DNA of 64,000 nt from Montifringilla adamsi (Eukaryota > Chordata > Aves > Passeriformes > Passeridae): NCBI GenBank assembly GCA_017590115.1, contig JAGGNK010015336.1, positions 1,426,001 to 1,490,000 of the forward strand, in the 5' to 3' direction. This document shows positions 15,001-27,302 of the stretch, piece by piece. Position numbers and translations under genes: made by a program. Each line of letters starts with the position of its first letter. The stretch's first letter is position 1. Under the pieces are notes generated by a model that saw only the letters and a program-made list of their open reading frames with translations, was not told the origin of the DNA and searched no databases.

Positions 15001-18000
15001 CAGACTAAAATGTCTATTGCTGCAGAAAAAAAAAAAGTATTTGAAGAACAGAGGTGACAATGAAATCAAAAATTGCTTTTAAACCTCCATCCTTCGCGGA
15101 CAGCTTGCATTTTTACAGTTTGCTTTACCCTGCACTGTGCTGCTTCTACCAGTTTTCAGACCTGTTCATATTTCTTGTGTCATATACTGGTCACTTGCTC
15201 TATCCTCAGACCACACAAACTCTAAAAATGAAAACTTCTGAGGATTCAAAGAGTGTTCACACAACAGTTTTTACTGTGAACACTCTGTATACTAGGGGGA
15301 AAAAAACCCAAACTACATTAAAATTCCCACAGTACACAATTAAAAGCTCAAGGAATTCTGTTAAAGATTTGGAATGGGAAAATGTGAAATGGAATGGGAA
15401 TGGAATGGGAAAATATGAACCTTATTTTAGAAGTAGCTTCTCCAGAGAGCCTTATTCAGCCAAAAAAAGGGAACAAAAAGTTACCTACTGGTAAGTAGCA
15501 ATAGGAAACATATTTCATGCTATGGGAGAAGCCTCTGAAGCCATTTGCACTTAACTTCTCTCTCCTAGAAAGGCTTTTCATCCAAACTCACAGTCTGTAG
15601 GACCCTAGAGCCAGCAGGAATCCTCACATTACCCAGCTGAAAATCTGCCATGTGTTATCAGTGGTGCCTCTGAATGCCAGATTCAGTGTTACTTAAAGAA
15701 AAACAGAACATTGATATAAAAAAATGCTGTAAGGAATAGCTCTTGCACAACTGCCAAACTGCATGGCATTTGCCTTCATATGGAAATAAAGGACATGCTC
15801 TTAACTGCCCCCAGGATTAAAAAATCTTAACAGTTCCATAGCGTCTTTCTTTTAAAGGGGCTTTAAATATATCTTTAACCCAACCTTCCACTAAGGCTAT
15901 CTGTGTTCAAAATCTGTGCTGCTATTGCTTTGAGGTCAAAAGATATTTAATGTAAGAGTGATACATGATATGAAAGCCTGCTTGCTTGTTAGTTTAAAAA
16001 AAGTACAGTAAAATTAGTCTTACACAACTTCTTAGTGGGCATAAAATTAGTCAATAAGTAAAAAAAATGGGTGGGGTGGTTTTATAGGGCAATTAACATG
16101 TGCCTCAGGCACAGTATTTGCAGTCTTATACATTCCACCACATGAGATGTGAATACAAACTTTACAGGATCTTACAGACTAACTACAGCTAACAAGGCTG
16201 AAAAAAGGATTTAATTGTTTATCATTCCACGTTTTCTGGATCCACTGTATATTCAGTTCTTGCCCTCAGGTTAGCTGTGTTACAGCCCTCTCTTGGGGCA
16301 GGTCAGCTCTCAAGCCATTAATTCTTCCAAAGAGAAAATCAGATCCTGCAATTCACTCTCAGCACCAAATGCAGCCATGCCTAGGAGCACGGATGCAGCT
16401 GGATTGAACAGGAATTTACCTCTGGGAGTAAAAGGCCAGGTTATAGCAACTCAGTTTCTTCCTGGTAAGAAAAGGTAAGGTAGGACACAGCTGAAATGGA
16501 AGATGAAGCTTTGCAGAAAGGCAGTTAAAAAATACATAACCTTAATGTAACCTCTGGCAGAGATGAGGAATAAACTCAACTACTGGAGCTGAGCTGAAAT
16601 AGACTGAGTGCTGCTTTGTGCTGAAGAGCTTCCTCCATCTGCAAGAGGCATTCCAGCCACTCAGCTCTTTTTCATTTAAATTACAGGCAGCCTCTAACAG
16701 CCCATGCAACTCTTTGCTCCCTTCTTCCCCAAGAAATCTTTCAGGTTTTTAGATTTCCTTTGATCTCAGGCTTAGCCTTAGGAAGCTATCCGCTTCCACA
16801 GGAATTGAGTCAGCAATTGATACCTTAATTCCTTTGAAGAAACAGACCTAGAAGCCAATTCATCTGTAACATTTCATGCTTGGTTTCTAAATACATCTCC
16901 ATAATCTCCCTTTACCTACAAGCATTCTTCTCAGGCAGGTATCAACACTACATTTCAATGGAGAGAGTCACACAACAAACTAAAAGAATTCACTCTGGAA
17001 TACTGAATCTCTTCTGCATAATGAGTTCTCAGCTACCACAGAGATTTCTCAAAATCAGCACTTTGAATTATTGCTTAACACACTTTTTTCATACTGGCAG
17101 TTTCACATGAACTCGATTTCAGGACCCTTTATGCACAGTCTGTTAAGCTTTAGGCTGGATGAATTTTGAATGTTAGACCATTTCTTTATTAATGAGATAT
17201 TCTATGTAACTGCTTTAGCTGTAAAATAACAGCCCAAACCCCTGAACAGCTTTCCTATGATATGAGACTAGAGCAACCACAGCATTCTGCTGATTTGAAA
17301 GGATCTAGTGAGAGAAATAATTTCCAAACAAAAATAATCTATGGTATTCTGCTCTGTGTAGCTCAGCCTTTCTTTTTAATAAAATCTAATAATTAGCAGT
17401 GAAATACTCAATTTCCAGAAATTCTATTTTTCAGTGTTTTTGCCTAAAAACAACACTGATGATCAGGGTTAAGCTAAAAATTACCAACTTCAATATTTAA
17501 TGGTAGACTAGCCAACGTTTACTACAAGAACCCATTAACTCTCACAGTAAAACAAAGTGATGCCGTCACAGAGAAGCACTCAGATATGAAATGCATAAAA
17601 AATACAACTACTCCTGCAGCGTACCAGACAAACATCCCTAATTTTAAGTGACATTATAAAGGTAAACAGCACATGTAAAGTCATTTTCCTTATGTTTCCT
17701 TATAAAACTATGTAAATGTACAGATACTTTTAAAGAGCACCAGTGTAATTAATTTATGCAGGGGAATGAGGAACAGCTCTGGTGCTGACAGTCACTTTTG
17801 TGTCTATTAACTATTCACAGAAAACCCAATAGCATTGAAAGAGCCTTTGAAGCAACAGTAAAGGCTTGACAAACCTTTTATCATATTAAATATAAAATGT
17901 GAAATTTCATGTTTACAGCTACCACTACTCATTAGTCAGACAGTGAGTTTTTCATGCTGAAAGCAGCAGCCACCCCAAGCCACAAAATAGAGATTTTTTT

Positions 18001-21000
18001 TTTCTTCTATAGTCCTAATGAAACAGGTACATGGATCCCACCTTTCAGAAGAACTAAAATAAATTTACATCTTGTATTAAAACCAAAATTTTGTTTGAAT
18101 TAAAGTAGAGATAATCTGAAATTACCAAATTATGCTGTTATTAATGATTTAAAGTGTTTTTAACAGAAGTACTGTATTGTAATTTCACTGAACAAGTTTC
18201 TTCAAAAAGCAGTTTCTCCAAGTTTACACCCAGCAATCTTGGGTTCCTCCTCCTTTTACTTTTATTCAAGCAAAATCCCGTGCAAAATAAATTTATCATG
18301 TATCCAAATCTTCCATGAACTTATGAACTGGGGATGATTTTAGAGACTTAATCCTTAGAAGCCAAGTTTAATGACGGAAGAAAATACACTATCATTTATA
18401 AACAATAGCAGGGATTTTAATTCCCTCTCACAGATAAGCAGCATTAAGTACCAGATGTTTCAGAAGACAAAGGCCTCATCCTGCTCCTATGGAATTTGTA
18501 GTTTCTGTGCAGGGGAAGCAAACAGCAGTGTTAATAGTCAAGAATAACACGAATCACTCTGTTTCTCAAAATCCTTGGACTCATGAACAAGTAAAACTTA
18601 AAATCTGAAGGTGCTGAAAGTTTATTTTCTAGTAAAATTTAACCTGGCTGGGAGAAACTGCTTGTTAAACAAGTCCCAAAATGGTTAATGGAGATTTTTA
18701 GAGATTATAACTTCTGCAAGTGTCAACTAATACAATTTCATCTGGACTCTGACTAGAATTCTCATATTTGGCATTTTTTACATTGTTTGAATTCTCAACA
18801 AGTTCACCGCTTCATTTTGAATCCTAAGCTGCAGATAGTAAGAAACCAAAGAGCAAGCTGTAATTAAAAAAAACATGCAATATATATTTGGCTTGTACTT
18901 GTTGCTAGGCTACTAAAGCCCAGTTATGACTACAAGGCTGTTATAGATTTGTAGCTGCATTTCTGACACGGCAATGTAACATCAGTTATAGCAATAAAGA
19001 CAATTAAAAGTCAGAAATTAGAGCTTCTGTCAGTAGGGGTGCAGTAACTTGGGTGCTTCAGCACCTTTCCAATTCACAGTATGCATTGAGTCAAACAGTT
19101 TTCACTGATGCTTTCAAGTTCTCTTGTTAAAATTTCAGAACTTCAGGAAACTTAAACACAATGAGTTCAACCACCACTGAACTGGAAAGGGACCATAAGA
19201 GTGACCATCTCCTGCAGCTGATAAAATCTTGTGGATTACAGAACAAGTAGGACAGGTTGGTCATCTGCCAAATCATAACTACACCTCTGATCCAGGGTAC
19301 TCAAACTGCAAAGAAAGTCAAATACTTCCAAGCAGAAAGTGTGTAACACCATACTAATGTTCCTCAGGTTTTCATGGTGATATCTGATAAGAGTCTCAGA
19401 TTATTTCAGTGATCAAAGTTTTCCCAGGTACAGAAAATCACAAGCACACACAAGCACACAAAGTTTAATTGTTAATATTCAACACATTCTGTAAAGAGTA
19501 ATCTTTTTTTGGATACCCAAAAGGCTTCTTGTTCTTCAGTGTATTGTAAGCAAAATTGGTTGAGTCACTCCACTTCCCCAGGTACCAATTCTCAAATCTA
19601 GTTTCTCGAGCCAATTTAATCTCCCAGAAACTGATCTTTGCTTTTACCAAAACAAGAAGCAAAGGGAATACTACATCAGTTCAACAGCTATACTGCAACC
19701 CCCTCCAGTGAGGAATAAATATAGTTCATGCTGAGGCAGACAGATGTTGAGGTTGATAAAGGTAAACAGAACCATGTAAGAGTAATTAACAAAGAGGCCA
19801 GACAAGTCACCCGTGAATAACTTAACCCTTTAGTGAATCCAACATTGTTTTTAGCCCTGCTGAGGGCACAGGAGCCAAGCAGAAAGACTTCAGTTATCTC
19901 CCAAAGTACTGACATTTGTAACTGCTACCTCCATTTCTTAAGTCTGTGGCTTGGAACATTATTGCTGCATCCCCACAGACTTTGACATTGCTTTGTCGAT
20001 GTGCAGCTTTTCTAGAAATGGGAGCCCTCTTCTTCCCTTCCCCCAAATCCCAATGTTATTTTGATCACTGGAGTTAGGGAAGGAAGGGAAGAGATATTTC
20101 TCAATTATCTGGAGGAAACAGCTAGAAAAGCTCACAAAAGAAATGTAAACTGGAAGACAGGTCAGTAATTACGAAGGTGGTTTATTTATACTGTCTGACC
20201 TTACCCTATGGTAAGGTAAAGTCAGCTTAGCCAGCCATACATTTTAATCATCCAAATGCCAGCACAAACAAAGCTAACAAAAACGTACAGGTCACTCACA
20301 AAACCAGGGATCTTCTCCATGCAAAGCAGGATGCAAGTTTTTGAGTTTATGGTACACAGCTACTGAATCAATGCTGCCAGTACAAGGGACTGAAGTCTCT
20401 AAATCTCAACTTACCTGAAAGCCAAAACCTCAGAACAAGTTACAAACGTTACAAACGTTCCTAGATGAAGCTGCACGTGTTTTATTTAGCAAGTCAGACT
20501 GATCACAAAAGCTCTTTTTTTGGAGCTTTTTAGAATCTGTTTTAACTATGCAAACAATAGATCCAAGAAAACCATCTGATGAGCTCTGAAAATAAACATT
20601 TTCAGGAAAACATCAAGGCTTAACTCATCAGCATCTCCCATGGCACTAACTGTACTGATTATTCACTCCATTCACTCAAAATAAACCAACTAGCAATTTC
20701 ATATGAAAATGCATTTTTAACTGCAGCAAGACTGCATGAAGGGATTTGTACATCACATGCTCAGAAGTTGAATCTAAAATGCCTTTTTCTCGTGTGAAAC
20801 AAACAAAAACCCCCCATGTGTTTCATTCAAGATGCTACCCTGGGAATTTTTAAACAATGTTGTAAATAGTGCTCATTGAACATTATTATTTAGATGGCTG
20901 AGTGCTTCTGTTTGGCCTGAGTGCTTCTGTTTACAGCTGAGCAAGTTGTAAAGCACACCTGCACAGGTAAGGCACAGGTAAGCCAAAGCAAACATATAAT

Positions 21001-21763
21001 ATACAAATATATAGACAATTACACAGTGCACACACATGGTTGGTTTACTCCCCACTCAGTCTGGCATTTCCATTCCATGTCGTGTAATGTTTTCCAATAT
21101 ATGATTGACAAGTTTCTGTATTTGACAAAGGCAATAGCAGATACTCTTAATAATGTTAACAGTTTATTTGAAACCTAATGACAATACTCACCATGAAATT
21201 TAACACTGACTACCCCTATTCTAAACCACACCACTCCCCCCATCATCATCTAAGGCTATTGGTATCACAGTTTATTCATGTGTATTCACATGCTGTAAAC
21301 TGCAGATTAATCACACAAAACAAGACTCTCTAGTGGTTAGAAATAAATGCAGTAATTCACTGGAAAAAACAATTTATCTAACTGTTTAGATATTGTAAAG
21401 TACTGTAACCTGAAGCATATCTCCATAAATTAAAAAAAATGCTTCACTGCAATCCTTTATAGTCCAGTATTGTTTCTAGTTTCTAGGACACTTACCTTGT
21501 AGTAGAGAATTTTAGAATTAAATCAGGTTACATTTTTTACAGAGGGAAGCAATATTAGACAGAAGATGAATGCATGTAGAAATCCTTCCCACTTAAACAT
21601 GATCACACAGTTCAATCTGTGCTACAGGCACTAAGGAAAAAAACCAAAATCCTTTTTACCTTATGTACCTTTAGCTGGCAGACGCATCTTCCCCCTTTTC
21701 CTGGCTTCAATCAATGCAAAAATATATAGAAAGCTTCGACTCACAGAAATGAGAATTACTTAC
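12005..21763 (-). other. SLC45A4 intron 2, proximal part: no gene seen
   Basis: The intron opens at 21763 with GTAAGT on the minus strand. The rest is AT-rich with small local duplications: a GGAATGGGA-type repeat at 15371-15417, a duplicated GAGTGCTTCTGTTT near 20900-20932 and a tandem ACAAACGTT near 20440-20458. An 8-base-arm hairpin lies at 20198-20217. A 146-codon frame at 15054-15494 is unrecognisable and partly repetitive. Confidence 0.6.
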
Positions 21764-22007
21764 CAATTTGTAACAATACAGGTGTTACCAAAGCTGTCTC
21801 CATGGCATAACAAAATTCCCTGCCAAACATTACTGCACCATGCATCACCCACAGACGTATCGGTATCCGGTCTATGGATCCTTCACTAATGGTCTCCTCC
21901 CTACTTTCATTCTCCTTGTTTTCTGGTTTCTGAAGCTGTGCCACAGGTAGATCTTGAACTTGCATAGATTCCGAGTCAGCATTCTGAGGAGCCATTTTCA
22001 TTACCAT
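21764..22007 (-). CDS. SLC45A4: SLC45A4 first coding exon (N-terminus and first transmembrane helix)
   Basis: The frame encodes 81 complete residues plus the first base of a split glycine codon. It begins [15 protein letters not shown], continues through an acidic, probably cytoplasmic tail (residues 1-50, rich in E, Q, N, K) with the motif [12 protein letters not shown], and ends in the first membrane helix (about 52-81) with [15 protein letters not shown] and [14 protein letters not shown] recognise this as the conserved start of SLC45A4; the block around GREFCYA and VTPVLL is typical of SLC45 transporters. The family consists of 12-helix, proton-coupled carriers originally described for sugars; SLC45A4 has more recently been linked to polyamine transport. 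The exon ends at a consensus donor, with the last base at 21764 and intron starting GTAAGT at 21763, interrupting the reading frame after one codon base. Three in-frame ATGs occur at 22007, 22001 and 21995. The third has the best context (A at -3, G at +4); I give the longest form. Later exons are not in the window, so the gene is partial here. The tail is the divergent part and the helix the conserved part. Confidence 0.93.
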
Positions 22008-22031
22008 AAAAAATATATATATTTGTTATAT
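22008..22031 (-). other. SLC45A4: Possible 5'UTR part of SLC45A4 exon 2 and its acceptor
   Basis: Reading the minus strand into the coding exon, the nearest plausible acceptor is the AG at 22033-22032, preceded by a T/A-rich stretch. This would leave about 24 bases of very AT-rich leader before the first ATG. The pyrimidine tract is weak, so the boundary is uncertain. Another AG lies further upstream, near 22100. Confidence 0.35.
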
Positions 22032-25000
22032 CTATATAAATAATACTACCATAACTCCACGAACAAGTTAGGGTGTCTTCTCTTTCAGCTTCTGTTCCTC
22101 AGGCAAGTAATGCTTATATTCCTCTTGTACAAACAGGTATTTTGCAACTTCTTGTATAGATACGAGACATTAAGAATGAAAAGCTATTTGGTAAGAATTT
22201 CAACATATGGCTTGCTGGTTTACTGTGAGTTAGAGTTAAAAATCCATAATTGCCATTCAGTTAATACCAGTTTCATAATTATTATTGAAGAAGTGCTGAA
22301 GTTGTTATTCGTGCTACACAGAGGTGGAAAGGCGACACAAAGAGGTGCTCCACTGTTAATCCCCATCGAGTGGCTGATTAATCTGCAACAAAAAGCAAGC
22401 ATTTAAAAATTTCAATAGGCTTTTTCAGGATATTGTGTCCCCCCCCCTTAACCATATAACCTATTTCCTGCTTCATGCTTTCCATTGTCCTTGCCTAGAG
22501 TAGGGTCCTTTATTCCACATTCCCTCCTACCTCTGCACTTTCCATTGAAAAGCAGTTGTGCCTTGTATTTAAATTATGCTTTACTGTACTCCAGTTCCTC
22601 TGGTTTGTGGACCTACACAAAGCCACAGAAGAATGCCAGGGTACTTGTCCAAGATCCTCAGAACACGGAGCACAAGACTAAAATTCTGGGAAATTTAAAG
22701 CAGGTTGCATTTCAGAAACAGCATAGGATATTCCAGTTCTATGCCAGGAAGATGATTCATCAATTACCATGGTCACACACATCTCCATTTAGATTTTTGG
22801 AAGTTGCAAGTTACTTTGCAGTAACTATCACACCATTTTATACTGAAGATATTTCTCAAGGAAGCATGAGCAAAATAAGCCATGATGAATATAACTAAGG
22901 ATTGATATTTAAATATTTAAACTTTAATGAAGATATACACAGCATATGAATTCATCTTCTTTCTGCACACAAAACCAGACCATCTTACTCCCACATCCTG
23001 TGAGGCTGCTCAAATTTGTGAAAGCAGAATGGTACAATATCTTCCACATTAAAATTATTAAAATATATTCTAACCAGGTAACACAAGCTTCTTCTGTACC
23101 TTCCCCTTCTTTGTGCCATGGACAAAATCTAAGCAGATGTACGAATACTGCACCATGCCAATCAAAATGTGTTTAAGCACTTAGGAGAAGAAAACAAAGC
23201 ATCTTATAAAAAGTCAGGTTACATAAAGTTTGTATTAGCAGGATGCATGTTTACATCTCTGCACACAGGGTGACTGAGCTGTGAGCCCAGGACAAAACCC
23301 CTCAGGGATATGGTTCCATGAAATGCTGGCTCTGGCAGCAAAGCTGGCCTCAGTAGAAGTCCCCATGCTGCAATTCCCTGTCTCTTCAGTTGCAGCCACA
23401 AAAACTCTTTGTGGGCTTGAGCACACACCAGATCATTAAGTGGTGAGCCTAAAACTGAGCCTTAGGAAACAGATGCTATGGTTGGTGTTTAAAGCACATC
23501 ACAAGAGCAGCTCTGTTTCACTGGGACCTGAGACACTGTTCTACTACATAAGAACACCATCTTGAGCACTCCCTCCTGCTGACACCCTCCTGAGAATTGT
23601 TTATTGTACATATTTTATTCTTCTATTCAAAAGCATCTTTTTTGGTAGACATCTTTTCTTCTTCCAGGCTCCCCAAGATTACTGGAATGCTCACCATTGA
23701 TCACCTCAACCATAAACTAACACTAAAATTTTATTTTGAGTTGGACAAATCTTTAAAGTCCACAAGGAAGTTAAAATAACTTACTGAACTAGAGTATAAA
23801 CCAAGTTTTAAGTTCAAGGTTTTATCTATAAGCATTAACTACTTGGAAAGCATTTCTCTACCCACTCAGAATTAACAGAAATTAAGATGTAAGTAGTTTA
23901 TCATAAATGTAAAGTACTCTGTGTATTAAAAAAAATCACATCCACCTTATATAACACAAGTTCTGAGAGAGTAAAGCCTACAAAATACACATTCTGGAGT
24001 AGGAGCAATTATTTTAATTACAGACTAGTCATAAAATGTTTAACTGCTGGCAGACTCAGGCACCATGACATTCAATAGAATTTGAAAGTATACACATTAG
24101 GCCTTAATATCCAAAACTCAGCAGAACATCTATGTGGCATCACAGACTAAGTGTCATGGATTACTCTCCTGCACGATCTGGTTTAAAGTCTCTACTGTTT
24201 TCTCATGCCTGATTTCCCCTTCTGCGAAGGATTTAATTCCCTTTCCCTAAACACCTCCTTCCATAAGCAGTTCCTCAGGGTGAGACACTGAGGAAGGCAG
24301 TTCATCACTCCAGAATATTCTGTGATGCACTAGGGCAGCCTGCACATGGCAAGGAGGATGACATCAAGCCAGGAGCATTTGTTCTGGGAGAGGATAAAGA
24401 GGCAGGACAAAAGCAGCTATCTGAGATTTAGCCCATTTGAGCAAGGCTCTTAAGGGATGACTGAAAAAGTTATTTCTGAAGTGGAAGATGATGGGGAGTG
24501 ATCAGATAATTTAAGAGCCAGGAATAATGGGTGGTAGATGGAGGTAGACTTTGAAGCTGTAATTGACACAGAGAAGTACAGCATATTTTAAACATGCCAG
24601 GAAAAGCAGTTACAGTGTTCAAGTGCAATAGGAGGAGGCACAATGGACAGGTTTTATCTAAAAGAACAGAGAATTACTGTTCCATTATGTCAATTTTGTG
24701 GTAAGCATAACGCTAGACTTCCTGCAGCACTTTCATCTGACTCCAAGTGCACGTCTAATACAAGAGCCAGAGAATAACAAGAGCCTCTCAGAAAGATATT
24801 CAGTTCTTTCCTAAGCCCTGCTCAGTTGTGTTCATGTTCATTTTAGACTGATATATATTCTGCTTCTTTTTTTTCCAAGTTCATTTTGAATTTGGCAAGA
24901 TTGAATACTGGCATTCTTTCTTCTCAAAGAGGGAGAGAAATTCATTTACCTGATGAAAGTAAATATAACAGAGGCTTTTATGCAGCAAAGAACTCCAAAG

Positions 25001-27236
25001 TAAATGGCACCTGAAGAGAAGCTGGATTAAAATACCAATGCAGAATTCTCTGATGTCTGCATCCAGCACTAAATGTTTTTCATGGTTGGTTTTCAAGGGT
25101 ATTTTCATAACTAACAACAAATAAAGAAGTAGAATGAAGAATTTCATCCATGGGAAGAGATTCCTGTTGGGCATTGTTCACAGGTCGGGTGTGAAGAGAA
25201 CTTTAGATACAGAAATATTTCTAATCTTGCGAGTGTTTATGGGAGGAGGGGACTGATGACACTGGCTCTTTGTCAGCTTAATTGCACATATTTTACTCTG
25301 ACCTTTGGCCATGTTTTAGCAATGACAAAAACGTATAAAGCAATAGTTAATATTCCAACAAAACAGGTGAGTAATATAGTGCAAAATCAAATCTGTAAGC
25401 AAAACTTTATAAAGCTTCTCAAATTGCTTGCAATCTTATCTTTGTTATATTTTACTACCTACCTTCCACTGAGGCATAATATGACTGTGTCAAACACAAA
25501 ACATGTTACAGGCTTGACAAGTCAATAATCCTGAGCCTCAAATAGGTACTCTTCACAGAGAGAGCCTGTGAACCATCAAAGAACCAAAGGACAATCACTG
25601 CCTTTCCGCAGGGTTTGCCAAAGCAGAGGAAGTGTTATATAGGTCATATCTGTAGCCCACAAAATTCCATGGTTTTCTTTTCCCTAGGGAGCACTATGAT
25701 GCTTAGGATGCACAAAGAGCTCACACTACATAATTATCCAACATGATGCCTCAGGCAAATGACTTCTATCACACAACTCAGTGTGTTTTTAAGTTCAGGA
25801 CTTGGGGGTTTCACAAGTAGCGTTCCTGCACTTGTGATGCCACCATCTGGAGGTCAGCAGCCTGGTAGCACACCCATGAATACCAAAATAAAATGAGGTT
25901 AACAGTGATCCTGCCCAAACTGTTTAAGACTGAACTATTTTTGATGCATGTTTCCAGATCTCTCTTGCTAACAAGGAATTGGAATGCACTGTTTGACAAG
26001 TAACTAGAATTTCTGAACCAATGCCAAAGCATATGACTGTAAGCTGTGGAGTACACAGCACGTTTCAGGTAATCACAAATGTATTTTTTTTGAGCTGTAA
26101 TAAAGCTGGCAAGTAGAAAACAGTTAAATGGGCCCAACTGGATACCATGAGGAGATTTCAAATCTTTCAGGTTTTCTTCCTATAAAGCCATTGGGCATTT
26201 CCTCAGGCATTTACTGGTGTAAGAAACAATCTCAGAAAAGGTGGTATGCACTAATTATAAAATCCCAAGACAAGGACAAAAATAAGCACAGCCTATGAAA
26301 AACTGGAATGAGCAAACTGAAAACGATGGAAACACTTCTGTCCAAGCACTACTGAATATCTAAGGAAAAAAGGAGAGGATTGAACAGAGATAAACTACCC
26401 CTTATCTCATCCTCTTCTTTGAAGTTTATTGCATTAACTTCCAGTCATTCATGTAGTTATCTCCTTCTTCAAGATCTGCCTCTTCCATTATCATGACTCT
26501 CTTTTACATGAAGGGATACAGACTGACCAAGGCTGTCTCAAATGAAGAGCTGCATTCAGTTTTGCTCACAGGAATTGTTTTCCAATGATGTTGAAACTAC
26601 TCTAACTCAAAGATTCTACTGTTTAAAAGAATTTTACCTTCTTGATGAGGAGAGGAAGGATGAAGAGACACCTTGAACCATCATTGCATACAATGACTTC
26701 TCATTGTTTACCACTATCTTCACAAAGGAAAATAGCTATGACTCAATTATTCAGTTATTACAGAATTTAAATAGGCTTTAATAATTCTGGTCACAGTTGT
26801 CATTGTCACATTAGGACCTGTCAGTGATCCATTCTGCTCAACACAACAAAAAGCCCCACATAACAAAAAAAACCCAAGTAGGTGTAGTTCTTCATGAAAT
26901 TTTCAAATATTTACTTGGAAAAAAAGTGTAAGACTGCAGAAGCTGCCAGTCTAATAGGAGAGGATCTTCATTCCTCCCCAGAGCCTTACAACTTACCCTC
27001 CTCCAAAGCTTCAATGAGTGTATCTCACAGACATCCATACTAGCAACCACACTATTTCACCTGTGAATCATGTCACATTGACAAGCCTGGAAGTGCCCAG
27101 TCATTCCATTTATTTGTCAAATACTTTTCTGCCAAATTGGTTTATGCTCAGGTTTTCAAGTAATCTGGCCACATCTTGAAGAGTTATCGAGACTGATTTA
27201 AGTTTAGCTTTAATATTAGCATTAGAAAGAAAGGCA
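22032..27236 (-). other. SLC45A4 intron 1, part nearest exon 2: no gene seen
   Basis: AT-rich sequence with only short frames. A 137-codon plus-strand frame at 22485-22898 shows no domain. A run of C occurs at about 22439-22448. Confidence 0.5.
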
Positions 27237-27302
27237 TCTGAGTTTATCTGTCTTTTCTTCAGGCATCATTTGTTTCTGAGTTTATCTGTCTTTTCTTCAG
27301 GC
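27237..27302. repeat. 28-base direct duplication
   Basis: Two identical 28-base copies occupy 27237-27264 and 27275-27302, separated by 10 bases. Each contains TCTGAGTTTATCTGTC followed by a pyrimidine tract ending CAG. Identity implies a recent local duplication. Confidence 0.85.

Noticed and set aside
15054..15494. 146-codon plus-strand open frame
   Set aside because: No recognisable domain, partly built on a GGAATGGGA repeat, in AT-rich intron; length is compatible with chance.
19160..19250. Possible decayed inverted repeat-element end (GAACTGGAAAGGGACC)
   Set aside because: Only one short block resembles CR1; the flanks do not.
20507..20530. 8-base hairpin followed by T run, like an intrinsic terminator
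   Set aside because: Intrinsic terminators are not expected in this eukaryotic context; a chance A/T hairpin is sufficient.
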